Positions 8,181-19,369 of a stretch of 64,000 nt of DNA are shown one piece after another. The DNA is taken from positions 62,001 through 126,000 of the forward strand of contig CAZSZO010000001.1 of assembly GCA_964611125.1 (NCBI GenBank), given 5' to 3'. This DNA comes from JAEUIX01 sp964611125 (GTDB taxonomy: Bacteria > Planctomycetota > Phycisphaerae > Phycisphaerales > UBA1924). The translations under genes and the position numbers were made by a program. The notes beneath the pieces are model-generated. The model saw only the letters and a list, made by a program, of their open reading frames with translations, was not told where the DNA came from and ran no database searches. Each line of letters begins with the position of its first letter. The stretch's first letter is position 1.

Positions 8181-8405
8181 GGAGTGCTCCTTTCAAAGCT
8201 CCCACGGTGCGGGGCCCCAGGCGCACGCCCGACTCAACCCCGCCGATGGTGACTATCGGCCCACCCGGGCGGGTGCGAGCACGGTGGGTCGTCCGGCGGG
8301 GTGTCGCGATCGTGTGGAGGAGTGGCCCGGCCCTGGCGACGGGGCGGATCGGCGGGCCTGATCTACCATGCCGACAGGTCACCATCATGCCAAGGAGTTG
8401 CTCAC

Positions 8406-9638
8406 ATGCGTCTGTTCGCGCCAGCGGTTCTCGGATTGGCTTGGCTGTGGCCGGTCTTCTCACAAGGCCAGGAGGGTGCAAAGCTCGGGCCTGGGCAGCC
8501 GGCGGAGTCGGCCGCGGCGCCCGCGCCGGCCCTGGCGCCCGCGATTGTCGGCGGGTCGCTGATCGGCAAGCCGCCGCCGCCGATCACGGTGGCCAAGTGG
8601 GTGCGGGGCGCCCCGCTGGAGCGGTTTGAGAAGGGCACGGTCTATGTCGTGGACCTTTGGGCGACGTGGTGCGGGCCGTGCAAGGCGGCGATACCGGATT
8701 TGACCAAACTCGCCCGGCAGCACAGGGGGAAGCTGGAAGTCATCGGCGTGAGCATCTCGGAGCGGCAGAAGGACGCCGCGGATGTGTCGTACATCGAGGG
8801 CGTTGAGCAGTTTGTGGCCAAGATGGGTGATCGGATGGACTACCGGGTCGCCGTTGACACTCCTGACAAGCAGATGCACGCGGCGTGGCTGAAGGCCTGC
8901 GGCACGGGCGGAATCCCCACGGCGTGGGTCATCGATCAGCAGGGCCTGGTGGCGTGGATCGGCATCGGGACGCCCAGCGACCTTGAGCGGATCGCGGGTG
9001 CGGTGCTGGCCGGGACGTTTGACCCCAAGCGGGAGGCCGAGTTGCAGGCTCGTCTGGAGGCGGAGGCGAAGCAGCGCAGCGAGGCGGACATCGCTGCGGC
9101 GAAGGAGCGGCAACGTCACACCGACGAGCGGTACCCCGGGTATCGGGAAGCGATGTCGCGGGGTGACCAGTCGGCGGCGCTGGCATCGCTGAACGCGGCC
9201 TTCAAGGCCGATCCGGCATCGGAAACAGCCGGGGCGTACCAGTGGAAGCTGATGCTGCTGATGCAGCGGAACAAGGCGGGGGAAGTCGAAGCCTACGCCC
9301 GCGACCTGCTCGCGCGGTTCCCGGAGAACGACGACATCATGGGATTCGTGTCGGCATGCATCGTCTCGACGAGCGAGGAGCCTCGATTCGACAAGCAGTT
9401 GGCCCTTGAGGCCGCGCGCCGGGCGGCGGAACTGGCCAAGCCCGACACGCGGTGGGCGCAGTTCACCAAGTGGCGATTGGGCTGGGCGTGCCACCACGCG
9501 GGGCTGAAGGATCAGGCCGTCGCGACGATGCAAAGCGCGGTGACGGGGGTGCGGAAGCTCAAGGGCCCGATCGACTTCGGGAACTTGGAGGCCGAATGCG
9601 AGGAGGCTCTGACGTTGTTCCGGAAGGCGGGGAAATAG
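8406..9638 (+). CDS. Exported TlpA-like thioredoxin-domain protein
   Basis: Periplasmic thiol-disulfide protein of 410 residues. A signal peptide (MRLFAPAVLGLAWLWPVFSQ) and an Ala/Pro-rich linker are followed by a TlpA/ResA-type thioredoxin domain (about residues 50-205) with the active site WATWCGPCK (C89, C92) and the cis-proline region GGIPTAWVID. The C-terminal 190 residues are helical and resemble TPR repeats, a layout seen in planctomycete redoxins. The start is set by AAGGAG 9 nt before the ATG at 8406; the frame is open further upstream, but without a plausible start. It may reduce or isomerise exported proteins; the partner is unknown. Confidence 0.8.
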   Translation: MRLFAPAVLGLAWLWPVFSQGQEGAKLGPGQPAESAAAPAPALAPAIVGGSLIGKPPPPITVAKWVRGAPLERFEKGTVYVVDLWATWCGPCKAAIPDLTKLARQHRGKLEVIGVSISERQKDAADVSYIEGVEQFVAKMGDRMDYRVAVDTPDKQMHAAWLKACGTGGIPTAWVIDQQGLVAWIGIGTPSDLERIAGAVLAGTFDPKREAELQARLEAEAKQRSEADIAAAKERQRHTDERYPGYREAMSRGDQSAALASLNAAFKADPASETAGAYQWKLMLLMQRNKAGEVEAYARDLLARFPENDDIMGFVSACIVSTSEEPRFDKQLALEAARRAAELAKPDTRWAQFTKWRLGWACHHAGLKDQAVATMQSAVTGVRKLKGPIDFGNLEAECEEALTLFRKAGK

Positions 9639-9808
9639 GGGCCGGCGGCTCGACGCGGGGGGTGGACAGGCGCGTGGGCCCCGGGGGATGTCTGGACGGC
9701 CGCTCGCCGCGAGGCCGCCGGAAGCCCAGAAAGCCGGGTTGCGTCAACGGCGGGCCCTCAGCCGGTGCTCGGGGCGCCGGGCGGGGGCGAGGAACGGCCT
9801 TTGGTGGG

Positions 9809-9836
9809 TAGACGGCTGCCCTCGGGGTGCTAAACT
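9809..9836 (+). promoter_or_regulatory. Candidate promoter of tRNA-Lys
   Basis: TAGACG and TAAACT are 16 bp apart, and the -10 ends 28 nt before the mature tRNA. Moderate match to the sigma70 consensus. Confidence 0.35.
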
Positions 9837-9864
9837 CAGGCATTCGGCGGGAAGCCGTCGAGGA

Positions 9865-12393
<2,529 letters not shown>

Positions 12394-12401
<8 letters not shown>

Positions 12402-13041
12402 CGACGGCTTCTTCCTCCAGCAACTGGGCGGCGATGAGCTCCTCCAGGCGATTGCGGATGCGCTGGCGGACTTTGTGCACGGCCTGCTCGGAGAGGTTGA
12501 ACTCCGCCGCGAGGCTGGCGACCGTGGCGCCGGCGACGCTGCGGTCGAAAATCTCGGCGCTGCGAGGGTCGAAGGTCGTGCGGACGTTTTCCATAGCCAG
12601 CCGGTAGTGGTGGGCTACCCACTCCTGTTCCCAGATCTGGGCTTCCACGCCGGAGGGGTCCTCGAGGGGGGCGTCGCCATCAGGGTCTAGCGCGAAGTCG
12701 GCCGTCTTTGGACGCGTAGACCACCGAACGATGGCATTTCGCGTGCAGCGGAGAAGATAGTCGCGAAATCGGCCACGGCGGCGGTCATAGATAAAGCTGG
12801 GGAGCCGGCGGGAGAGGCTTACGAACACAACCTGAACGACGTCTTCGGCATCGGCCTGCTGGAGGCCGCGGCGGCGACAGAAGCGGACGAGCAGCTCGCG
12901 GTAGCGCCGTTCGAATTCCCGCCAGGCGGCGGCGTTGGCGGGGTCGCGCAGGCCCGAGAGGAGGGAGAGATGCGTGGTGCGTCCGTGGGACTCCGATCCG
13001 GTCGACGCGAGGCGGACGTTTGGGGACACGAGGGGAGTCAT
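12394..13041 (-). CDS. ECF-type RNA polymerase sigma factor
   Basis: Sigma factor of about 215 residues. Region 2 is visible around residues 40-95 (FERRYRELLVRFCRRRGL, then ADAEDVVQVVFVSLSRRL). A region 4 helix-turn-helix lies near the C-terminus (VASLAAEFNLSEQAVHKVRQRIRNRL). It resembles the sigma factors that planctomycetes pair with Ser/Thr kinases. GGAGG lies 9 nt before the ATG at 13041, so I prefer this to the longer frame starting at 13089. It is followed by the kinase gene with an 8-nt overlap; the kinase may control it by phosphorylation or partner binding, since no classical anti-sigma factor is adjacent. Divergent from the collagen-like genes. Confidence 0.85.
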
Positions 13042-13107
13042 TTCAAGACGCCTCCGGGCGGATGACCGATTTCGGGCGAATCCGGCCAACGCCTCTGCTG
13101 ATGAAAT

Positions 13108-13121
13108 GTACTAGCGAGTAC
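13108..13121. promoter_or_regulatory. Short inverted repeat upstream of the sigma factor gene
   Basis: GTACT-AGCG-AGTAC forms a 5-bp inverted repeat in the 220-bp region between the ECF sigma gene and the collagen-like gene. On the minus strand it lies around a possible TACATT -10. A candidate operator, weakly supported. Confidence 0.25.
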
Positions 13122-13261
13122 GGGGCATTGCACGGCGGCGAATCGGTAAAAGTTGCGAGGCGCGTCCACGGACGGCCGGGAACACGCTAACCACTCGTGT
13201 CCGCAGGGCTTCCGCCCGTCGCTCAAACAGCCCATCTTGCCGGGCTGAACGGAGAACAACC

Positions 13262-15145
13262 ATGTCCAGCCGCATCGGTTCATCGTGTCTGATCGCCCTC
13301 CTCGCCCTTGCGGGAAGCGCCGCGCCTGTCATGGCCCAGGGTGTGAACTACCAGGGCGAGCTGCTGGCGGCGGGGCAACGTTTCACTGGTTCGGCTCAGA
13401 TGCGCTTTGCGATCGTGGACGGCGGCGTGAGCCTCTGGTCCAATGACGGCGCCAGCGTTGGCGGGTCCATCCCGGCGGCGTCGGTCGGCGTGCCGGTTGC
13501 GAACGGCGTGTTCACTTTGACGCTGGGTGTGGCGCCCATGGTGGTGCTGACGCCGGCGATGTTGGCTGGCGCGGCGAATCCGGTGCTGCGGGTGTGGGTG
13601 GACACCGGCGCGGGCGTCGAGCAACTGACCGACCAGCCGATCAGCGCCGCGGCGGGGGCCCTGGCGTCGCGCCAGATCGGGGCGCTGACGACCAACCGGA
13701 TCCCCAGGTGGGACGGGCTGGCGCTGGCCAACAGCGCAATCTTCGACAACGGGACCAACGTGGGCATCGGGACGACTAACCCGACCTCAAAGCTGACCGT
13801 CGCCGGAACCATCGAGAGCACCACGGGCGGCTTCCGCTTCCCTGACGGCACGACGCAGTTGACGGCGATCGCTCAGGGACCAGCAGGCGCCCAGGGGCCG
13901 CAGGGCGCCACCGGACCTCAGGGCCTGCAGGGACCGCAGGGGCCGCAGGGTCAAACGGGCGCCGCCGGGGCGACCGGACCGGCCGGGGCCAACGGGGCGT
14001 TCGCCCTGAACGGGGTGAACGCGGTGTTCACCGGGGCGGGAAACGTCGGCGTCGGCACGGCGAGCCCGACCTCGAAGCTGGCGGTGAACTCAGGGGCGAG
14101 CACCGTCCCGCTCTCGATGACCAGCAGCAGCACGACGGAGACGGCGCTGCAATTGGCCAACTCATCGGTAGGGACCGACGGCTGGCGGCTGTCGACGACC
14201 GGCTCGACCAACATCGTTGGCGGAAGTCGGCTGCTGATCGCGCCGGTGAACGGGACGGGGCGGGTGGTGCTGCTGCCGACGGGCGACATGGGCGTGGGCA
14301 CCACGGCGCCGGAGTCGCGTTTGCACGTGGCCGAGGGGAGCGCGGGCGCCGTGACAGCCAACAGTAACTCGGTGGTGACGCTCGAGAAGAACGGAGCGGC
14401 GTACCTCAACCTGCTCTCGCCTGACGCCAGCGAGCGAGGGGTGCTCTTCGGGGCCCCGACGCTCGGGCCCGCGGCGGGCGGCATCATCTACAACGGCTCG
14501 GATTTCCTGCAGTTCCGCACCAACGGCAACACGACGCGGATGGTCGTATCAGATACCGGCGACGTCGGGGTGGGTGTCGGGGCGCCCAGCGCCCGCCTGC
14601 ACGTGTCCGGAGGAACCGACGTTTCGGCGACCGGCGGTGGCTTCATCCGCCTCGGGAACGCGGGGTCATTCTTCATGACGCTGGATCAGAACGAGATTCA
14701 GACGTTCAACGCTGACTTGACCCCCAACTCGCTGGGGTTGCAGGTGGAAGGGGGCAACGTCGGCATCGGCACGCTGACACCGACCTCGCGCCTGACCGTT
14801 GAAGGCGCGATCGAGTCACGCAATGGCGGATTCAGGTTCCCCGACGGGACCGTGCAATTGACCGCCCAGACACCCGGTCCGCAGGGCGCTCAAGGCGCCC
14901 AGGGGCCGCGAGGATTCCAGGGCGCGGCGGGCCCGCAGGGCGTCCCCGGCCCGCAGGGACCGCAGGGGCCAAGCGGGCCGGCCGTCACCATCGCCATCTG
15001 CGGGTGCAACGTTTCCTGCTCGGTGGGCTTCAGGTTGGCGGCCACCACCAACGGAATCGGCGAGCCGTGCACGGCGACATCGTCCGCCGGCTCTTGCAGC
15101 CAGGCCCAGAACGGGTGCTCGTGCATCGTCTGCGTGCAGGACTAA
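13262..15145 (+). CDS. Secreted collagen-like protein with Cys-rich tail (copy 1)
   Basis: Exported protein of 627 residues. The signal peptide ends near AAPVMAQ (residue 25). The N-terminal domain (26-140, NYQGELLAAGQRFTGSAQ onward) is of a type seen before tail-fibre-like repeats in many bacterial surface proteins. Two Gly-X-Y collagen blocks follow (about 205-247 and 538-577, some 12-14 triplets each), separated by repeats of the form NVGIGTTNPTSKLTV. The protein ends in a roughly 50-residue module with about nine cysteines, finishing CIVCVQD. GGAGAA lies 7 nt before the ATG. It is 42 bp upstream of a paralogue with the same layout, suggesting a duplicated pair. A fibrous extracellular or cell-surface role is inferred. 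Confidence 0.85.
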   Translation: MSSRIGSSCLIALLALAGSAAPVMAQGVNYQGELLAAGQRFTGSAQMRFAIVDGGVSLWSNDGASVGGSIPAASVGVPVANGVFTLTLGVAPMVVLTPAMLAGAANPVLRVWVDTGAGVEQLTDQPISAAAGALASRQIGALTTNRIPRWDGLALANSAIFDNGTNVGIGTTNPTSKLTVAGTIESTTGGFRFPDGTTQLTAIAQGPAGAQGPQGATGPQGLQGPQGPQGQTGAAGATGPAGANGAFALNGVNAVFTGAGNVGVGTASPTSKLAVNSGASTVPLSMTSSSTTETALQLANSSVGTDGWRLSTTGSTNIVGGSRLLIAPVNGTGRVVLLPTGDMGVGTTAPESRLHVAEGSAGAVTANSNSVVTLEKNGAAYLNLLSPDASERGVLFGAPTLGPAAGGIIYNGSDFLQFRTNGNTTRMVVSDTGDVGVGVGAPSARLHVSGGTDVSATGGGFIRLGNAGSFFMTLDQNEIQTFNADLTPNSLGLQVEGGNVGIGTLTPTSRLTVEGAIESRNGGFRFPDGTVQLTAQTPGPQGAQGAQGPRGFQGAAGPQGVPGPQGPQGPSGPAVTIAICGCNVSCSVGFRLAATTNGIGEPCTATSSAGSCSQAQNGCSCIVCVQD

Positions 15146-15187
15146 TCCCGGCCGATCGCCCCTTCGATACGCCTTCAGGAAGACACC

Positions 15188-17119
15188 ATGAACACCATCA
15201 CTCGCCGCCGCGCCGTTGTCCTCGCCGCGGTCATCGCGCTCGCCGGAACCGCCGCCCCGATCATGGCCCAGGTGGGCTATCAGGGGGAGCTCGTGGTCGC
15301 GGGGGCCAAGTTCACCGGGTCGGCGCAGTTCCGCTTTGCGATTGTGAATGCCGGCACGACCCTCTGGTCCAACGACGGCACCAGCGTCAACGGCTCACAG
15401 CCGACATCCAGCGTGCCTCTCAACGTTGCGGAAGGGGTTTTCTCGGTTCGGCTGGGCGGCGCGCCGATGGTCGCACTCACGCCGAACCTCCTCGCGGGCG
15501 CCGCGAACCCGGTGCTTCGGATCTGGGTGGATGCGGGGAGCGGGGTGGTCCAGCTTGAGGATCAGCCGGTGCCGGCGTCGGCGATCGCCCTGACCTCCAA
15601 GCAGATCCAGGGGCTGAGCACGCAACGGGCGCCCAAGTGGAACGGGCTGGCTCTTGTGAACAGCCAGCTTGTCGAGACGCCCAGCGGAAACGTGGGCATC
15701 GGCACGACGAACCCGACATCGAAGCTGACGGTTGCGGGTCGAATCGAGGCGGCGGCGATCAAGTACCCCGATGGCACAACGCAATCCTCGGCGAATGGGC
15801 CGGCGGGGCCCCAGGGGCCGCGCGGGGTGCAGGGACCGCGGGGCCCGCAGGGCGTGCAGGGCGGAGCGGGCTCGCAGGGCCCGACGGGACCCGTTGGCAG
15901 CGCCGGTCCGGTCGGCTCGAGTGCGCCGTTCACGGTTCAGCCAAATGGGAACGTGACCTACACGGCGGGGAACGTGGGCGTGGGCACGAGCCTGCCCAGC
16001 GCCGAACTGACCCTGAGCGGCTCGGTCCCGAACGTGCTCTCGCTGGCCAGCGCGAGCACCGACGCCACATCGATGCAGCTCAACAACACGTCGGTGGGTT
16101 CCGACGGCTGGAACCTTGACCTGACGGGCTCGGCGAGCGCCATCGGGAGTCGCAAACTGCAGTTCAGGCCCAACGCCGGGGCGGGCCGGCTTGTGCTCGA
16201 CCCCTCGGGCGACCTCAGCCTGGGGATCACGACCGCCGACGCACGAATGCACGTGCGGCGGGCAAGCCCGGGGGCGGTGACGCCCAGCCCGGACGCCGTG
16301 CTGGCGGTGGATAACAACACGCACAACTTCTTCGGAATGCTGACACCTGACGCGAACGAGAGCGGGGTGCTGATGGGGGCCCCGACGCTCGGCGGCGCGG
16401 CGGGCGGTGTGATCTACAACAACACCGCCACGCCGGACGGCTTCCAGTTCCGCACGAACGGGAACATCACGCGGATGGTGCTCACCGGGGCTGGTGACCT
16501 GGGAATCGGGACCGGATTCACGGAGCCGCAGGCCGCGGTGCACGTCACCGGCGGCGCGGATGTGGGCGTGAACGCTTCGGGCGGGTTCCTGACCATCGGC
16601 CAGACGTCTGGCTTCTTCATCGGCAACATGGCCCTGGACCAGAATGAGATGCAGGCTGGCGGGCGAGACAGCTTCCAGGATCCGTTCGGGCCGCGGGACC
16701 TGATCCTGCAACCGGTGGGCGGGAACGTGGGCATCGGCACGCTGGCGCCGAGCGAAGCGCTGGAAGTCGTGGGCGTGATCGAGTCCACCGTCGGCGGCCT
16801 GAGGTTTCCCGACGGGACGACGCTCACCACGGCCGACCCGGTGGGTCCGCAAGGCCCCCAAGGAGCCCCCGGCGGTCGGGGACCCGTCGGGTTTACCGGA
16901 ATCCCTGGGCCCGCGGGCGCCGAGGGGCCTCGGGGAGTCCGGGGCGCGGTGAACGGTCCGCCGTCGAACGTGGCGCTCTGCGGCGCCAGCGTCGGGTGCG
17001 GTATCGGCTGGAGCCAGGTTCAGAGCCTCAATCACCCGTGCACAACCACCCTCTCAGGCACCGGCCAATGCAGCAGCGCCATCTCCGGTCATCGCTGCAT
17101 CGTCTGCCGCAAGAACTGA
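15188..17119 (+). CDS. Secreted collagen-like protein with Cys-rich tail (copy 2)
   Basis: Paralogue of the preceding gene, 643 residues. It has a signal peptide ending at APIMAQ and the same N-terminal domain (VGYQGELVVAGAKFTGSAQ). Gly-X-Y blocks lie at about 203-246 and 552-588, with GNVGIGTTNPTSKLTV-type repeats between them and a Cys-rich tail ending CIVCRKN. The domain order and lengths match copy 1 closely, but many positions differ, so the duplication is not recent. The 42-bp gap and same direction suggest one transcript. Gly-X-Y runs without hydroxyproline can form stable triple helices in other bacterial collagens; whether these do is inference. Confidence 0.85.
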   Translation: MNTITRRRAVVLAAVIALAGTAAPIMAQVGYQGELVVAGAKFTGSAQFRFAIVNAGTTLWSNDGTSVNGSQPTSSVPLNVAEGVFSVRLGGAPMVALTPNLLAGAANPVLRIWVDAGSGVVQLEDQPVPASAIALTSKQIQGLSTQRAPKWNGLALVNSQLVETPSGNVGIGTTNPTSKLTVAGRIEAAAIKYPDGTTQSSANGPAGPQGPRGVQGPRGPQGVQGGAGSQGPTGPVGSAGPVGSSAPFTVQPNGNVTYTAGNVGVGTSLPSAELTLSGSVPNVLSLASASTDATSMQLNNTSVGSDGWNLDLTGSASAIGSRKLQFRPNAGAGRLVLDPSGDLSLGITTADARMHVRRASPGAVTPSPDAVLAVDNNTHNFFGMLTPDANESGVLMGAPTLGGAAGGVIYNNTATPDGFQFRTNGNITRMVLTGAGDLGIGTGFTEPQAAVHVTGGADVGVNASGGFLTIGQTSGFFIGNMALDQNEMQAGGRDSFQDPFGPRDLILQPVGGNVGIGTLAPSEALEVVGVIESTVGGLRFPDGTTLTTADPVGPQGPQGAPGGRGPVGFTGIPGPAGAEGPRGVRGAVNGPPSNVALCGASVGCGIGWSQVQSLNHPCTTTLSGTGQCSSAISGHRCIVCRKN

Positions 17120-17154
17120 GCCGGCGCCGACGCCGCTCCGCAAAGGACCGACCC

Positions 17155-18336
17155 ATGAGCCTCTGCAAGATCATCCTGACCGCCGCCTGCGCCTTGGCCC
17201 TTTGCGGTTCGCCGGCCCCTGCGCTGGCCCACCAGCATCAGCACCAGCACCATCATGAAGGCTCCGGAGCCGGCGGGACCGGCGTTGAGCCTGCAACCGC
17301 CCGGTACGTTCTGGATCTCACGCTTGAGGAATTCAGCGTGCTGCACAGCGCCGCGGCCGACGGTGTGCGGACCTATGGCGGCCACGCTGATTTCAAGGTT
17401 GGCATCTTCCAGTCCGGGCGCGGGCCGGTCTGGCAGGTGACGATCAATGATCCTCGGCTGCTGCCGGTTTGGACGCAGTGGATGGCCGAGAAGACCACGC
17501 AACTGGTCGCGGTGACCGATATCGATCAACTGGACGAGCCCACCAAGCTGGCCTACCGCGTGTCGCGCAGTGTGAATCTCAAGCTGAAAGAGGCCGCGGG
17601 GAAGCCGGTGTATGACTCGCTCCGGCTCACCGGCGTGGTGCGGGTGAGCGCCAGCGGCGAAGCCCGCCTGGAGGTCGCCGGCCAGCCCGCGACGCTGAAG
17701 ATCACCGGGGCCCCGGCGAGCACGCTCGCCGGGTTCGCAGGCCGCACCATGGTGGTGGAGGGGGTGGTCAAGACCCTCGGCGAGTTCGAAGCGACAACGG
17801 CGTTCGAGAAGAAGGACGACACCCTCGAAGTCTTCGTGATCAGCCAGTGCGCCTATGGCAAGGCCGCCGAGGCGGCGATCATCAACCGCCTGCGGTCCCT
17901 GGGTTCGTCGGCCGCGAGCCCGCGGGTGGAGTTCCGCTACTTGTTCATCCCCTTCGCCCCCGATGCGGGCGCCCGAGCAGGGACGTTCACCTGCCTGCAC
18001 GGCGACGGCGAGGCCGACGAGAACGTCATCCAGATGATCATCCGCGATCAGTTTCCTGATCGCTTCTTCGACTACCTGATGAAGCGGACCACCAGCGAGG
18101 CGCCGTGGCGCGAGGTGGCCGCGTCGGTGGGGTTCGACCAGGTCGCTATCGAGGCGGTTGAGCGGGCGATGGTTGACAAGCGCGACCTGATGGCCGCCGA
18201 GTACGCCTATGCCCAGGCCCGCAATGTGCCGCCGGTCAGTCCCACCTACCTCTGGGAGGGCCGCGTCCTCAAGGACCTCGACCAGTTGCCGGCCTTCAAG
18301 GGGATCAAGCTGCAGGCCGGCTCCTGCGGCGGCTGA
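17155..18336 (+). CDS. Exported His-rich protein with a Dsb-like C-terminal domain
   Basis: Protein of 393 residues starting at an ATG 5 nt after AAAGGA, 35 bp after the collagen-like gene. It has a signal peptide (residues 1-25), then a short histidine run (HQHQHQHHHEG), a central domain of unknown type (about 45-220), and a C-terminal domain with a thioredoxin-like fold signature: LEVFVISQCAYGKAAEAAIIN near residue 232, and a VSPTYLWEGR segment in the position of the cis-proline loop. The usual second active-site cysteine is replaced (CAYG), so it cannot be a normal CxxC oxidoreductase. Its position after two Cys-rich secreted proteins hints at a folding or metal-related role; not proven. 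Confidence 0.65.
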   Translation: MSLCKIILTAACALALCGSPAPALAHQHQHQHHHEGSGAGGTGVEPATARYVLDLTLEEFSVLHSAAADGVRTYGGHADFKVGIFQSGRGPVWQVTINDPRLLPVWTQWMAEKTTQLVAVTDIDQLDEPTKLAYRVSRSVNLKLKEAAGKPVYDSLRLTGVVRVSASGEARLEVAGQPATLKITGAPASTLAGFAGRTMVVEGVVKTLGEFEATTAFEKKDDTLEVFVISQCAYGKAAEAAIINRLRSLGSSAASPRVEFRYLFIPFAPDAGARAGTFTCLHGDGEADENVIQMIIRDQFPDRFFDYLMKRTTSEAPWREVAASVGFDQVAIEAVERAMVDKRDLMAAEYAYAQARNVPPVSPTYLWEGRVLKDLDQLPAFKGIKLQAGSCGG

Positions 18337-18446
18337 CGCCCCGGGAATCGTCCCTTCACGGCAATGCCGCCGCGTTGTTCTCGAGTCGCTTGTGCTAGCC
18401 GTCCGCTTCGCCCGCCACCAGTCAAGCCACCACCGGAGATGATGCC

Positions 18447-18854
18447 GTGACCACCAGACCGCTTATCTGCACCAGCGCCGCGCTGCTGGGCGCCATGGCG
18501 CTTCCGTCGATCGCCTCGGCGCAGATCTCAATCACCCACGCCATCTTCGCCGACGCGTGCGGTGAAGCCTCATCGCCCGCGTTTCAGCTGACCGGCGCCC
18601 TTGGCCAGAGTGTGGCCGGGCGGGCCACGTCGCCGACGTTCACGATCAACGCCGGGTTCTGGACCCCGGGCCCGCTGGTGACATGCCGCGCGGACTTCAA
18701 CGGGGACGGCAACGTCGATCCGGACGATCTGGCGGACTACATCACGGGGTTCTTCTCCGTGCCGCCGAGCCCTGGGGCGGACTTCAACGGCGACGGCAAC
18801 GTCGACCCTGACGACCTGGCGGACTACATCACGGGGTTCTTCGCGGGCTGCTAG
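18447..18854 (+). CDS. Small secreted protein with twin dockerin-like repeats
   Basis: Exported protein of 135 residues: signal peptide to about residue 25 (SIASAQ), a short domain with two cysteines (ISITHAIFADACGEASSPAF; LGQSVAGRATSPTFTINAGFW), then two identical 21-residue repeats at 83-103 and 112-132. Each has a calcium-loop pattern D-x-N-x-D-G-x-V-D followed by a DDLADYITGFF helix, and the end is AGC. This is the GC-type dockerin-like anchor common in Phycisphaerae secreted proteins, and the best taxonomic marker in the window. The function of the N-terminal part is unknown. There is no partner cohesin in the window. Confidence 0.8.
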   Translation: MTTRPLICTSAALLGAMALPSIASAQISITHAIFADACGEASSPAFQLTGALGQSVAGRATSPTFTINAGFWTPGPLVTCRADFNGDGNVDPDDLADYITGFFSVPPSPGADFNGDGNVDPDDLADYITGFFAGC

Positions 18855-18862
18855 GCGACGGG

Positions 18863-18884
18863 CGCCGCTGTGTCCGAAGCGGCG
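18863..18884. terminator. Hairpin between convergent genes
   Basis: CGCCGCT and AGCGGCG form a 7-bp perfect stem with an 8-nt loop, just after the dockerin-repeat gene and before the end of the leftward His-rich gene. No U-tract is seen. Confidence 0.35.
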
Positions 18885-18975
18885 GGCTGGCGGACTGGCT
18901 GAGCCGTGCGGGCCGCCGCGAGCGTGCGAAACGGAAATGCTCCGGGGACGCGTGGGCGCACGCGGAGCGGCCGGG

Positions 18976-19290
18976 TTACTTGCCGGGGGCGGGCTTCTTG
19001 TGGTCGTGGTCGTGGTCGTGGCCGTCGCCTTCCTTGTGGTCGTGATGGTCATGGCCCTTGGCCTTGCACTCCTTGCACTCGCCGTGGCCGATGACGCGGA
19101 GCGTCGTGCCCTCGCGAACCCACAGGTGGGCGCCCTCGCCGTCGGGCGTGACGAAGTACTGCGGCTCGGACTTGACGGGCTGATTCGCCCCCTGGCCCAT
19201 CATGATCGCGGCGAAGGCGGTGAGGCCGACGCCGGCGGCGAGGCCGACGAACAGGGACTTTGAACGCGGGTCGGAGTGGGACTGGTGCAT
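18976..19290 (-). CDS. Small His-rich, CxxC membrane-anchored metal-binding protein
   Basis: Protein of 104 residues with an N-terminal membrane segment (about 13-33, LFVGLAAGVGLTAFAAIMMG), a middle part containing CKEC (C72-x2-C75), and a C-terminus made almost only of His, Asp, Lys and Gly (HDHHDHKEGDGHDHDHDHKK). It is the last gene of the leftward metal-efflux cluster, 79 bp after czcA, and fits a periplasmic metal chaperone or buffer. I chose the ATG at 19290, which has AAGAGA upstream; the longer frame would add Arg-rich non-coding-like sequence. I do not recognise a named family. Confidence 0.65.
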   Translation of the reverse strand: MHQSHSDPRSKSLFVGLAAGVGLTAFAAIMMGQGANQPVKSEPQYFVTPDGEGAHLWVREGTTLRVIGHGECKECKAKGHDHHDHKEGDGHDHDHDHKKPAPGK

Positions 19291-19369
19291 CGAAGATCTC
19301 TTGGCGTGAGGGGACGGAGCAGACTCAATCGCCGGGCCTGTGCGAGCGACGCGCTCGCGAGGCCGTCGA

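Noticed and set aside
15395..17035. 546-codon minus-strand frame opposite the second collagen-like gene
   Set aside because: Gly-X-Y coding DNA leaves the opposite strand open by composition; the product is Arg/Pro/His-rich with no domain.
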